A stretch of DNA of 64,000 nt from Gemmatimonas sp. (GTDB taxonomy: Bacteria; Gemmatimonadota; Gemmatimonadetes; Gemmatimonadales; Gemmatimonadaceae), in contig NZ_JAPZSK010000004.1 of the NCBI RefSeq assembly GCF_027531815.1, positions 1 through 64,000 of the forward strand, in the 5' to 3' direction. The notes under the pieces were generated by a model. It had not been told where the DNA came from. It worked only from the letters and a program-made list of their open reading frames with translations, and did not search any database. Each line of letters opens with the position of its first letter. Position 1 is the first letter of the stretch. Shown piece after piece: positions 49,810 through 58,803 of the stretch. Position numbers and translations under genes: made by a program.

Positions 49810-51117
49810 CTACTCCAGCCCGTAGCGCTTGAGCTTTTCGAGCAGCGTGGAGCGGGCGATGCCCAGCGCCTTGGCGGCGGCGGAGCGGTTGCCGCTGGTG
49901 GCGTCGAGGGCGATGCGGATGGCGTCGCGCTCGGTCTGCTCGAGGGGGCGGACGCCGAGTGACGCCGGGGCGGATGGGGTCGAGGCGCCGTCGCCGGGGA
50001 GCCCGAGATGGATGGCGTCGATGGGGGCGGAGCCGGCGAGGATGGCAGCGCGCCAGAGGGTGTTCTTGAGCTCGCGGATGTTCCCCGGCCAGCGGTAGGC
50101 GCGCAGGGCATCCTGGGCGGCGCGGGTGAGCGAGTGTCCCTTGGCGAGGAAGATCTGCGAGAGCGCGAGCACCTCGTCGGGGTTGGAGCGCAGCGGCGGC
50201 AGGGTGAGGGTGAGCACCTGCAGCCGGTAATAGAGGTCGGCGCGGAAGCGGCGGTCGGCCACCGCTTCGGCGAGCGGCTGGTGGGTGGCGGCAATGATGC
50301 GCGCGTCGGAGCGCAGCATCGTGGTGCCGCCCAGCCGGCGGAAGGTGCGCTCCTCGAGCACCTTGAGCAGGCGGGGCTGGACCTCCTGCCCCATTTCGGC
50401 GATCTCGTCGAGAAACACGGTGCCGTCGCCGGCCACTTCCAGCAGCCCGCGCTTGGCCTGCCGCGCGTCGGTAAAGGCCCCGCGTTCGTGCCCGAACAGT
50501 TCAGACTCGAAGAACGTCGTGGAGAGGGAGGCGCAGTTGATCTCCACGAAGGGCGATTGGTTCCGCGCCGAACGTTCGTGGATCTGTCGCGCCACAAACC
50601 CCTTGCCGGTCCCCGTTTCCCCCTGCAGCAGGACCGGGGCGTCGGCGTTCTGTGCCGCCAGCACGATGAGCTGCTCGAGGGTGGGGGCGAGCGACGCCTT
50701 GGCCGGCTCGTCGGCGCGGCTCTGCGCTCGCAGCACCGCCACCTCCTGCTTGAGGCGCCCGCGACGGGCGGCCCGCTCGACGGCCCCGGCCAGCGCCTCG
50801 AGATCCATGGGCTTTTCCAGCAGGTCGGCGGCGCCGTGCTGCATGGCCTTCACGGCGGTGGCCACATCGGCGTGCCCCGTGAGCATGATGACCGCCAGCT
50901 CGGGGTCGTCGGCCAGCAGCGCGTCGAGCGCCACGATGCCGTGCGCATCGGGGAGGCGCAGGTCGAGCAGCACCACGTCGGGGGCGTGCTCCGCCGCGAG
51001 CTGGCGCCCCGCGGACGCCGTGGCGGCGCCCCGCACGGTGTGGCCGAAGGTCTCGAAGAATTCGACGAGGGTCCCCCGCACGGTCTCGTCGTCGTCGACT
51101 ACGAGAATGGAGAGCAT
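49810..51117 (-). CDS. Sigma-54-dependent NtrC-family response regulator
   Basis: This 435-residue regulator has receiver, AAA+ and DNA-binding domains. The phosphorylation site is Asp52 (VVLLDLRLP). The AAA+ part has Walker A GETGTGKG (166-173) and Walker B FLDEIAEM (235-242). The sigma-54 contact loop reads GAFTDA (213-218) instead of the canonical GAFTGA, a variant found in a number of natural activators. The Fis-type helix-turn-helix ends the protein (GNRSAAAKALGIARSTLLEK). It is 278 bases downstream of the histidine kinase gene and should be its partner. Confidence 0.93.
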   Translation of the reverse strand: MLSILVVDDDETVRGTLVEFFETFGHTVRGAATASAGRQLAAEHAPDVVLLDLRLPDAHGIVALDALLADDPELAVIMLTGHADVATAVKAMQHGAADLLEKPMDLEALAGAVERAARRGRLKQEVAVLRAQSRADEPAKASLAPTLEQLIVLAAQNADAPVLLQGETGTGKGFVARQIHERSARNQSPFVEINCASLSTTFFESELFGHERGAFTDARQAKRGLLEVAGDGTVFLDEIAEMGQEVQPRLLKVLEERTFRRLGGTTMLRSDARIIAATHQPLAEAVADRRFRADLYYRLQVLTLTLPPLRSNPDEVLALSQIFLAKGHSLTRAAQDALRAYRWPGNIRELKNTLWRAAILAGSAPIDAIHLGLPGDGASTPSAPASLGVRPLEQTERDAIRIALDATSGNRSAAAKALGIARSTLLEKLKRYGLE

Positions 51118-51157
51118 GAGGGGGAGGGGTGAGGAAAGGGTAACGGCGACTCAACAG

Positions 51158-51345
51158 CCGACGGGAGACGGCAGGAACTGCAGCACGCAGACGGGAGGAA
51201 TATGGAACGCGGCGCGCGGCGCTGCGCGCCACCGCCGATTTCCCAACCACACAGGAGATCGGGCGCGGCCGCTTCGCGGCGCGCCCGTTCGTTCCGAATT
51301 CCTGCGCCCTGCGCACGGTGGTTCCTGCGGTCTGCCGTCTGCAGG
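51158..51345. repeat. Inverted pair of CAGACGGCAG-type repeats
   Basis: Between the regulator and the kinase gene, CGACGGGAGACGGCAGGAAC (51160-51179) and the inverted copy GGTTCCTGCGGTCTGCCGTC (51320-51339) face each other. The same unit recurs four times at 62870-62925. The rest of this 278-base gap is GC-rich without a gene. Confidence 0.55.
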
Positions 51346-51395
51346 TGGTCGGTCACGCGTGCTCGGCCTCACGTCCCTCGCCCAACGCGCTGCGT

Positions 51396-52913
51396 CTACG
51401 TCGCCGCCGTTGCCGGCAGCGTGAGCGTGAGCGTGGTGCCCTGCTCCGGCTGGCTGTCGATGTTGATGGTGCCGCCGTGTTCGTCCATGATGCGCTGGCA
51501 GAGGGCGAGGCCGATGCCGGTGCCGCCGGCCTTGGTACTGTAGAAAAACTCGAACACGTGCGGGAGCACCTCCGCCGGGATGGACGGGCCGCCATTGGTG
51601 AGGCGACACCGCCACCCGCCCACCGGGGAGACCTGGCTGGCCAGCACCAGCTCCGACCCTTCGGGGGCGGCGTCGCAGGCGTTGACGAGGATGTTGCGGA
51701 ACACCTGCCCCAACTGCTCGGGGTCGAGCATGCTGCGCACCGGCAGGGCGGGACGGGTGCGGCGGATGGTGAGGCGCTGGGCGTCGAGGCGGGCGCGCTC
51801 CCCCTCCAGGATATCGTCCCACACCACTTCGGGGTCGGCCGGCTGCAGGTGCACGGCATTGGGGCGGCCAAATTCCAGCAGGCTGGTGACCATCTTGTTG
51901 AGCCGTTCCACCTCGCGCAAAATGCGCCCCACGTTCTTTTCCACCACCGGGTCCTCGCGGGCCCGGAAGCGGAGCAGCTGCGCCGCGCTGGAAATGCCGA
52001 AGAGGGGATTGCGCAGCTCGTGCGCTACGCCGGCCGCCACCTCGCCAATGGCTTCGAGGCGCCGCTTGGATTCCACGCGGCGCACCAGCCAGGCACGCTC
52101 GATCGCCACCGCTGTTTGCGCGGCGATCACGGCGAGCACGCGCTCGGTCTCCTCGATGGCGCTCTCCGATTCGAGGGGCTCGGCATACAGCGTGAGGGCT
52201 CCCAGCACCCCCTCGGCACTCACCAGCGGGGCGGTGATTTCGAGGCCGTTGGGGGTGGCCTCCCGCACCACGTTGCTGGTGGCGAGGGCGTCGAGCCAGG
52301 CGCGGGTGAGGCGCAGCTCGATCTCCTCGGGGGTGTATGCGGCATACCCCTGCCGGTGCGCGATCTCGAAGCGGCCGCTTTCGTCGTCGGCAATGGCGAT
52401 GACGAAGCCGGTGCTGGGGATGGCGCGCTTGAGCTGCAGCGCCACCTGCTCGTAGACGCGGTCGAGGGCGATGGCCTCGGCAAGCGCGATGCCGGTGTTG
52501 ATGAGCGCTTCGCGCGACCGGTGGCTGGGGGTGATATCGACGGTGGCGAAGACGAAGCCGGTGACCTGCTCGTCCTCGCGCAGCGCGGTGACCTGCATGA
52601 GGAACACGCGCTCCTCATCGGGGGCGCTGCAGGGGAACTCCCAGCGGACCGAGGTGACCTGCCCGTCGCTGAGCATTTCCATGGCGCGCGCGATCTGCTG
52701 CCGCGAGGCCTCGTCGTTCGCGCTGTCAAAGACGGAGCACCCGATCACCGCCGCTTCGGGCGCGATGTCGGGTGCTCCATTCTCCTCGGCAAACCGTGAC
52801 CAGGCGCTGTTCGCCGCGGTGATGCGTCCTTCGAGATCGACCGACCAGATCGTGAAGGGGAGGGCGTCGAGCAGCCGTCGCGAGAACGACGGCTGCTCGT
52901 GGGTGGCACTCAC
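51396..52913 (-). CDS. PAS-GAF sensor histidine kinase (NtrB-like)
   Basis: This 505-residue soluble kinase starts at a GTG. A PAS domain covers about residues 8-130 ([18 protein letters not shown]), a GAF domain about 140-290 ([19 protein letters not shown]), then the DHp H-box [12 protein letters not shown] and the ATPase domain with [30 protein letters not shown]. There is no membrane segment, so it senses something in the cytoplasm. It lies 7 bases downstream of the chromatin-like gene and upstream of the sigma-54 activator, suggesting one operon. Confidence 0.93.
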   Translation of the reverse strand: MSATHEQPSFSRRLLDALPFTIWSVDLEGRITAANSAWSRFAEENGAPDIAPEAAVIGCSVFDSANDEASRQQIARAMEMLSDGQVTSVRWEFPCSAPDEERVFLMQVTALREDEQVTGFVFATVDITPSHRSREALINTGIALAEAIALDRVYEQVALQLKRAIPSTGFVIAIADDESGRFEIAHRQGYAAYTPEEIELRLTRAWLDALATSNVVREATPNGLEITAPLVSAEGVLGALTLYAEPLESESAIEETERVLAVIAAQTAVAIERAWLVRRVESKRRLEAIGEVAAGVAHELRNPLFGISSAAQLLRFRAREDPVVEKNVGRILREVERLNKMVTSLLEFGRPNAVHLQPADPEVVWDDILEGERARLDAQRLTIRRTRPALPVRSMLDPEQLGQVFRNILVNACDAAPEGSELVLASQVSPVGGWRCRLTNGGPSIPAEVLPHVFEFFYSTKAGGTGIGLALCQRIMDEHGGTINIDSQPEQGTTLTLTLPATAAT

Positions 52914-52920
52914 CGGCCAC

Positions 52921-53796
52921 TCACCGACGCTTCGCCCCCTTCTTGGCGGCCTTCTTGGGGGCGGCCTTCTTGGCGGCCTTGGCGGGGGCCTTGGTCGCCT
53001 TCTTGGGCGCCGCCTTCGTGGGAGCGGCCTTCTTCACGGCCGCCTTCTTGGGGGCCGCCTTCTTCACCGGCTTGGCGGCCTTCTTGGGCGCCGCCTTCTT
53101 GGGCGCCGCCTTCTTGGCGGGCTTGGCAGGCGCCTTGGCGGCCTTCTTGGGGGCGGCCTTCTTGGTGGCCTTGGCCGGTGCCGCCTTGGGTGCCGCCTTG
53201 GGTGCCGCCTTCGGTGCCGCCTTCGGTGCGGCCTTGGGAGCTGCCTTCTTGGTTGCCGGGGCCTTGGCAACGGGCGCCTTGGCGGCGGGTGCCTTGGCGG
53301 CGGGTGCCGGGGCCGGCGCCTTGGGGGCCTTGGGAGCCTTCGGGGCCTTGGCCGGCTTCTCGGCCGCGGGGGCCGGCGCTTCGGCGGCCGGTGCAGGCGC
53401 CGGTGCCGGTGCCGGTGCCGGTGCCGGCGCTTCGGGCTCCGGAGCCGGGGCGTCGACCTTGGGCGCCTTCTTCGCCTTGGGGGCGGGGCGGGGGGCGCCC
53501 GGGTTCTTGGGCGGACGGCCGGGGCCACGACGCACGATGGGGCGGCCGAAGAGGTCGTCCTCGTCGTCCTCGTCGTCGATCAGGCCGTCGTCCTCGAAGC
53601 CGTCGTCGTCGTCCTCGTCGTCGTCCTCATCGTCGTCGTCGTCGGTGCTGTCCCACAGTGAATCGCCGTCCTCCGACGGGAGGCCGTAGCCGTCATCGTC
53701 GTCATCTTCGTCGTACGACGAGCGTCCGTAGCCCCCCAGATCATCCATATCGTCGTCGATCAGATGGAGCTTCTCCAACTCGTCGCCACGCCGCAT
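52921..53796 (-). CDS. Acidic / AT-hook / histone H1-like protein
   Basis: This 291-residue protein combines three blocks. Residues 28-82 are an acidic run of Asp and Glu. Residues 89-97 read RRGPGRPPK, a canonical AT-hook with the GRP core. From about 105 to the end the sequence is Pro-Ala-rich and then Lys-Ala-rich ([10 protein letters not shown] repeats), like the C-terminal tail of histone H1 and AlgP-type bacterial proteins. The likely role is minor-groove DNA binding and compaction. The combination recalls the HMGA-like proteins of myxobacteria (CarD). The gene is 7 bases upstream of the NtrB-like kinase gene. Confidence 0.8.
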   Translation of the reverse strand: MRRGDELEKLHLIDDDMDDLGGYGRSSYDEDDDDDGYGLPSEDGDSLWDSTDDDDDEDDDEDDDDGFEDDGLIDDEDDEDDLFGRPIVRRGPGRPPKNPGAPRPAPKAKKAPKVDAPAPEPEAPAPAPAPAPAPAPAAEAPAPAAEKPAKAPKAPKAPKAPAPAPAAKAPAAKAPVAKAPATKKAAPKAAPKAAPKAAPKAAPKAAPAKATKKAAPKKAAKAPAKPAKKAAPKKAAPKKAAKPVKKAAPKKAAVKKAAPTKAAPKKATKAPAKAAKKAAPKKAAKKGAKRR

Positions 53797-54206
53797 GACG
53801 CCTCCTCTTGAGCGCTGTACAGGACCGGATGGGGCGGGCGGAAAATGCCCGCGAAAATCACTTGCTCCTAGTACACATACGCGGGCGCCCAGTCAAGGCC
53901 TGGGCCGGCGAACTACGCGGGAAACGACGCGGGAAACCACGCGCGATCGACGACGCGCTGGCACGAACGCACTGGCAGGAACGCATTGGCACGAACGCGT
54001 TGGCGCCAACGCGGAGGAACGCTGGTGCCTACGCGGGCAACGACGCGTGGCAACAACGGCGGTCGGGGGGGGCTGGCTGCGCCAGCGGGGGTCGGGGGGG
54101 GGGGGCTGCGCCAGCGGGGGGCGGGGGGGGGCTGCGCCAGCGGGGGGCGGGGGCGGGGCTGGCGACGTCGCGCGGCCACCCCCGCCATGGTAGCGCGTGG
54201 TGCGAC
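53797..54206. repeat. GC-rich gap with degenerate and G-rich tandem repeats
   Basis: These 410 bases hold no gene. From 53905 to about 54055 short units such as ACGCGGGAAAC and GGCACGAACGC repeat in degenerate form (GGCACGAACGCACTGGCAGG, ACGCATTGGCACGAACGCGT). From 54075 to 54145 GGCTGCGCCAGCGGGG occurs three times (54075-54090, 54104-54119, 54130-54145), separated by runs of 8-12 G. The G-runs could form a quadruplex. Confidence 0.8.
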
Positions 54207-54986
54207 TTACTGCTTCTGTTGCGCCTCGGCCACGGCGCGGTCGATCTCGGCGCGGTGCTGCACGTACTCCTCACTCTGCGTGGCGAGCTGCGACGACAGC
54301 GCCTTGAGCAGCCGCTGGTCGAAGGCGCGGGCGGCGCTTTCGTTCTTGGTCATGCGCGCGGCGCGGGCGGCGAGCACGAGCCCCAGCAGATGATCGGCCT
54401 GCCCCTGCAGGATGGTATCGGCCTGCGCTTTGGCGATCTCGGGGTTGTTGGCCACCTCGCCAATGCGCCCGAAGTGATAGCGCTCGTCGGCGGTCGGGCT
54501 CTCGAGCATCTCATGCGACGCCAGCGCCATGGGCGAAAAGAAGGCCACCGAGTCGACGGCGCCCGCCTCGGCGTACGTCATGATGCGGCTGTACAGTCGA
54601 TTGGCCCGGTCGCTGGGCGACATGTTGGCGATGTCGGGCGCCGCGCCACCTGCACTACCGGCGAAGGGGGCGCCGCCGGCCGGGGCTCCGGCGGCAGGGC
54701 CATCGATCTCGGAGGTGGGGAGCGAGTTGGCGGAGCCGTCGATGCCGGAGCCCTTGGCGGCGCCGAAGTTGCGCCCCGCCACCATGGCGATGAGCGCCAG
54801 CATCGCCACGAAGGCCACGCCCCAGGGGAGCACGGCGGCCGCGCCGGAGACCGGCGCCTGACGCGCGGCCGGGAGCCCCTGGCCCATGGGGGTACCGCAG
54901 CGATGGCAGAAGCGGGCGCCGGCCGACAGGGCGGCGCCGCAGGCGGCGCAGAACCCCGCGCCGGCGGAAGCGTTCGAAGAAGTCAT
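54207..54986 (-). CDS. Double-zinc-ribbon membrane protein
   Basis: This 259-residue protein starts with two CxxC pairs, FCAACGAALSAG and FCHRCGTPM, a zinc-ribbon like those of cytoplasmic tails. A single membrane helix follows at about residues 50-70 (PWGVAFVAMLALIAMVAG). The rest is extracytoplasmic and helical with a Gly/Ala/Pro linker. No enzymatic motif is visible. Its start is only 27 bases from the divergent glutamine synthetase start, so they share a compact promoter region. Confidence 0.7.
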   Translation of the reverse strand: MTSSNASAGAGFCAACGAALSAGARFCHRCGTPMGQGLPAARQAPVSGAAAVLPWGVAFVAMLALIAMVAGRNFGAAKGSGIDGSANSLPTSEIDGPAAGAPAGGAPFAGSAGGAAPDIANMSPSDRANRLYSRIMTYAEAGAVDSVAFFSPMALASHEMLESPTADERYHFGRIGEVANNPEIAKAQADTILQGQADHLLGLVLAARAARMTKNESAARAFDQRLLKALSSQLATQSEEYVQHRAEIDRAVAEAQQKQ

Positions 54987-55013
54987 GAGTCCGGAAAGCT
55001 ACTACTATACGGC

Positions 55014-56381
55014 ATGCCCACGCCAAGCCGTTCCCTCGTTCCCGGTAATCTGTCGGGCGCGACTGCCGCGGACATTCTCGAGCTCGCGGAAGCGCAGCAG
55101 GTGCGATTTCTCCGCCTGCAGTTCACCGATATTCTGGGCGTCATCAAGAATGTCGAGATTCCGAGCTCGCAGTTCAGGAAGGCGCTGCAGGGGGACATCA
55201 TGTTCGACGGCTCATCCATCGCCGGTTTCGTACGGGTGGAAGAATCGGACATGCTGCTCGCCCCCGATCTGTCCACCTTCCAGATCTTCCCGTGGGGTGA
55301 TCCGGCGGCGCGCGTGGGGCGGCTCATCTGCGACATCACCATGCCCGACGGCACCCCGTTTGCGGGGGATCCGCGCGGCGCGCTCAAGCGCCAGCTCGCC
55401 AAGGCGGCGGAGCAGGGGTTCGTGATGAACGCGGGGATGGAGGCGGAATTCTTCCTCTTCAAGCCCACCGCCGACGGCCGGCCCGCCACCGATACGCACG
55501 ACGTGGGCGGGTACTTCGACCTCGCGCCCATGGACCTCGGCGAAGACGCGCGCCGCGCCATCGTGGATGCCCTCGAGCACATGGGGTTCGAGGTGGAGGC
55601 GTCGCACCATGAAGTGGCGCACGGGCAGCACGAGATCGATTTCCGGTACGCCGACGCGATGCGCACCGCCGACAACATCGCGACCTTCCGTTTCGTGGTG
55701 AAGCAAGTGGCGCGTCAGTTCGGACTGATCGCCAGCTTCATGCCGAAGCCGGTCTTCGGGCAGAACGGAAGCGGCATGCACACGCACCAGAGCCTCTTCC
55801 GCCAGCAGCAGAACAGCTTCTGGGACCCGTCGCGCGAGTGGGCCCTGAGCCTCACGGCGCTGCACTACATTGGCGGGTTGCTGCGGCATGCCCGCGGCAT
55901 GACGGCGGTGACGAACCCGCTGGTGAACAGCTACAAGCGGCTGGTGCCGGGGTTCGAGGCGCCGGTGAATGTGGCGTGGAGCATGCGCAACCGATCGCCC
56001 ATGATTCGCGTGCCGGAGCGTCGCGGCGCGGGGACGCGGCTCGAGCTGCGCACTCCCGACCCGGCAGCCAACCCGTATCTCGCGCTCACGGTGATGCTGG
56101 CGGCCGGGCTGGACGGGCTGGCCACCAACGCCGACTGGCGTGAACCGGTGAACACGAACATCTGGGAGTTGAGCTTCCGCGAGCGCCGGCGCCTGCGTAT
56201 CGACGACCTGCCCACGTCGCTGGCCGAGGCGTGCGACGAGCTGGAGAAGGACGATGTGATCTGCGCCGCGCTGGGGGAGCACATCACGCAGCAGTTTCTC
56301 GCCGCGAAGCGGACGGAGTGGAACGAGTACAACCAGCGTGTGTCGGAGTGGGAGCTGGACCGGTATCTGGCGCGGTACTGA
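55014..56381 (+). CDS. glnA: Glutamine synthetase type I
   Basis: This 455-residue enzyme makes glutamine from glutamate, ammonia and ATP. The active-site motifs are complete: FDGSSIAGF, MEAEFFLF, NGSGMHTHQSLF, the loop PLVNSYKRLVPG and RSPMIRVP followed by LRTPDPAANPYLAL. The adenylylation motif NLYDLP of GSI-beta is absent, which together with the length points to the GSI-alpha branch, regulated by feedback inhibition and not by GlnE. The frame continues upstream for 400 codons, but 55014 is the first codon with family sequence. No Shine-Dalgarno is seen, so it may be leaderless. Confidence 0.94.
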   Translation: MPTPSRSLVPGNLSGATAADILELAEAQQVRFLRLQFTDILGVIKNVEIPSSQFRKALQGDIMFDGSSIAGFVRVEESDMLLAPDLSTFQIFPWGDPAARVGRLICDITMPDGTPFAGDPRGALKRQLAKAAEQGFVMNAGMEAEFFLFKPTADGRPATDTHDVGGYFDLAPMDLGEDARRAIVDALEHMGFEVEASHHEVAHGQHEIDFRYADAMRTADNIATFRFVVKQVARQFGLIASFMPKPVFGQNGSGMHTHQSLFRQQQNSFWDPSREWALSLTALHYIGGLLRHARGMTAVTNPLVNSYKRLVPGFEAPVNVAWSMRNRSPMIRVPERRGAGTRLELRTPDPAANPYLALTVMLAAGLDGLATNADWREPVNTNIWELSFRERRRLRIDDLPTSLAEACDELEKDDVICAALGEHITQQFLAAKRTEWNEYNQRVSEWELDRYLARY

Positions 56382-56392
56382 GGGGCGCGAGC

Positions 56393-56450
56393 GCCGGGGG
56401 CAGGGAGCAGGGGGCAGGGAGCAGGGGGCAGGGGGCAGGACACAGGGCAC
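56393..56450. repeat. GGGGGCAGGGAGCA purine-rich array
   Basis: Units of about 14 bases, GGGGGCAGGGAGCA, repeat two to three times and continue as GGGGGCAGG between glnA and the superoxide dismutase gene. Confidence 0.7.
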
Positions 56451-56495
56451 GGGATGGTCGGTGGGTTTCGCCATTTTCACAGCGTGGGAGTATCG

Positions 56496-57245
56496 ATGGA
56501 TCGTCGCGGATTCTTGCAGCAGGGGGCGGGTGCGGTGGCGGGCGTGGCGTTGTCGGGGCTGGTCGCGGTGCCGGCACGGGCGTTGCCCGCCATCGAGTCG
56601 GGGCCATTCGCGCCCGACGCGGTGCTCAACCAGACGTACCCCTTCACGCTGCCCCCGTTGCCGTATGCCGCCAATGCGGTGGAGCCGGCGGTGGATGCGC
56701 AGACGATGGGCATTCATCACGACCGGCATCATGCGGCGTACGTGACGAACCTCAACAACGCGCTCGCCTCCCAGAGTGCGCTGCACCAGTACACGCTGGG
56801 TGAACTGCTCATGGGGCTGCGGCGCTGGCCCGCCGCGGTGCAGACGGCCATTCGCAACAACGGCGGCGGGCACGCCAATCACGCGCTCTTCTGGAATTTG
56901 CTGGCGCCGGGCGCCGCGTCGGCCGCCGCGCCCACCGGGCGGCTGGCGGAGATGATCACGCGCGACTTCGAGTCGGTGGCGGCACTCAAGGCGGCGATGA
57001 AGACCGCGGCCGTGGGGCAGTTCGGCAGCGGCTGGGCGTGGCTGGTGAAGACGGCCACGAATCGTCTGGCGGTGCGCGGGCTCCCCAATCAGGACTCGCC
57101 GCTGCTCGAGGGGGAGCTGCCCATCGTGGGGATCGACGTGTGGGAGCACGCGTACTACCTCAGGTACCAGAACCGCCGCGCCGACTACGTGGACGCGTTG
57201 CTGGCCCGCATCAACTGGGACGTCGCCGGGGCGCAGGTGGGGTAA
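56496..57245 (+). CDS. Tat-exported Fe/Mn superoxide dismutase
   Basis: This 249-residue enzyme has a twin-arginine leader (DRRGFLQQGAGAVAG, cut after PARA) ahead of a complete Fe/Mn-SOD. Metal ligands are visible: His in TMGIHHDRHHAAY, His in GGGHANHALFW, Asp and His in IDVWEHAYYLRYQNRRADY. A GHANHALFW signature and LPIVGIDVWEHAYY point to Mn or Fe dismutase. The start at 56496 keeps the Tat motif at the end; an ATG at 56454 is possible but adds no signal feature. A Tat leader implies folding with metal in the cytoplasm and action in the periplasm. Confidence 0.93.
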   Translation: MDRRGFLQQGAGAVAGVALSGLVAVPARALPAIESGPFAPDAVLNQTYPFTLPPLPYAANAVEPAVDAQTMGIHHDRHHAAYVTNLNNALASQSALHQYTLGELLMGLRRWPAAVQTAIRNNGGGHANHALFWNLLAPGAASAAAPTGRLAEMITRDFESVAALKAAMKTAAVGQFGSGWAWLVKTATNRLAVRGLPNQDSPLLEGELPIVGIDVWEHAYYLRYQNRRADYVDALLARINWDVAGAQVG

Positions 57246-57291
57246 TCGCGTTGGCGATCGGAACCAGGCTGGGCGTCACTCGTTGATCGGC

Positions 57292-58584
57292 ATGGCTCGA
57301 ATCGTCATTACCACCTGGGGTTCGTTCGGCGATGTGAACCCCTACCTGGCGCTCGGTCTCGGGCTGCGCGCACGCGGGCACGAGCCGGTGCTGTGCATGC
57401 CGCCGTACTACGAGCCGGTCATTCGCCAGGCGGGGCTGGGGTTCGCGCCGGGGGCCCCCGACGCCGACCCGGCGCTCGATCCGGAGATGGTGCGCAAGTG
57501 CCTGCATCCGTATCGCGGCGCCGAAGCGATTTTTCGCGAGGTGCTCATTCCGTCGCTGGGTGAGGCGCACGAGCGGCTCACGGCGGCGGTGCAGGGGGCC
57601 GATCTCGTGGTCACCCATCCGGGAGCCCTCGCGGCGCCCATCGTGATGGCGCAGCAGCGCCTGCCGTGGGTGAGCACGGTGCTCTCGCCGCTCAACTTCA
57701 TGTCGGCGCACGACCCCATTCTGCCCCCCATGGCGCCGTGGCTGCGTCATGTGCCGTATGCGGTACATCTGCGCTACGCCGATTGGATTGCCGGCGGTGG
57801 TCGTCAGGTGGCGGCGCGGTGGATGGAGCCGGTGCAACAATTCCGCGCGTCGCTGGGGTTGCCGCGCAGCAAGGACCTGCTGTTCGAGGGGCAGCATTCG
57901 CCGTATGCGGTGCTGGCGCTGTACTCCCGGGTGTTCGGGGGGCCGTACCCCGACTATCCCGCGCAGGTCACCATCACGGGACAGCTGCGCTACGATGCCC
58001 CGCACGGCGAGGCGCTCTCGCCGGCGCTCGAGGCGTTTCTGCGCGCCGGCGATCCGCCGCTGGTGTTCACGCTGGGCAGCTCGGCGGTGGAAATGGCGGG
58101 GCGCTTCTGGGACGAGAGTCTCGAGGCCCTGCAGCGGCTGGGCCGGCGCGGGGTGCTGCTGGTGGGACGCAAGGAGCTGCCGCGGGTAGCGCGCCTGGCT
58201 ACCGACCGCGCGCTCGTGGTGGACGCCGCCCCGCATTCCCAACTCTTTCCGCGTGCCGCAGCGGTGGTGCATCCGTGCGGCATGGGGACATTGGGGACCG
58301 CGCTCGCCTCGGCGGTGCCGCAGCTGGCGGTACCCCACGCCAACGATCAGCCCGACAACGCCTGGCGCCTGACGCGGATGGGCGTGGCGCGCACCGTGTA
58401 TCCGACGCGCTACCGCGGCCCGCGGGTGGCGGCCGAGTTGCGCGCGCTGCTCGATACGCCGTCGTATGGGGAGCGCGCACGGGCGCGGGCCGCGGTGGTG
58501 CAGGGCGAAGACGGTGTGGGTACCGCCTGCGACGTCGTGGACCGCGTGCTCACGGGGGGCGCAGTCCGAGCGCCCAGCTCGTGA
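57292..58584 (+). CDS. UGT-type glycosyltransferase
   Basis: This 430-residue enzyme has the GT-B fold of nucleotide-sugar glycosyltransferases such as those of macrolides and rhamnolipids. The N-terminal acceptor domain begins with MARIVITTWGSFGDVNPY, followed by helix GLGLRARGHEP. The C-terminal donor domain shows LVFTLGSSAVEMAG and the HxGxGT-like HPCGMGTLGTALAS, then VPHANDQPDNAWRL. The ATG at 57292 is preferred; a TTG at 57283 adds three residues. The acceptor is unknown. Confidence 0.85.
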   Translation: MARIVITTWGSFGDVNPYLALGLGLRARGHEPVLCMPPYYEPVIRQAGLGFAPGAPDADPALDPEMVRKCLHPYRGAEAIFREVLIPSLGEAHERLTAAVQGADLVVTHPGALAAPIVMAQQRLPWVSTVLSPLNFMSAHDPILPPMAPWLRHVPYAVHLRYADWIAGGGRQVAARWMEPVQQFRASLGLPRSKDLLFEGQHSPYAVLALYSRVFGGPYPDYPAQVTITGQLRYDAPHGEALSPALEAFLRAGDPPLVFTLGSSAVEMAGRFWDESLEALQRLGRRGVLLVGRKELPRVARLATDRALVVDAAPHSQLFPRAAAVVHPCGMGTLGTALASAVPQLAVPHANDQPDNAWRLTRMGVARTVYPTRYRGPRVAAELRALLDTPSYGERARARAAVVQGEDGVGTACDVVDRVLTGGAVRAPSS

Positions 58585-58803
58585 GGGGCCCACCGGGGCG
58601 GAAGCGCTGGCGCTGATCCTTGCCGAACGAGGCGGCCGTGCGGTGCATGAGCATGGGATACCTTCCACGCTGTCGGGTACCACGGTGCCACAGTGCCACC
58701 GGTCGGTGCCCCGTGGCCGTTGCTGCCCTCCAGCGGTTTCGTCACCAGGATTCATCATGTCTCGCTCCGTTCGCCGCGCTGCGCGTTGGGCCCCCTCCGC
58801 GCG

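Noticed and set aside
52943..53689. Plus-strand frames rich in Ala, Gly, Phe or Pro opposite the chromatin-like gene
   Set aside because: They are antisense readings of the lysine and alanine repeats; the minus strand has an AT-hook and normal spacing to its neighbour.
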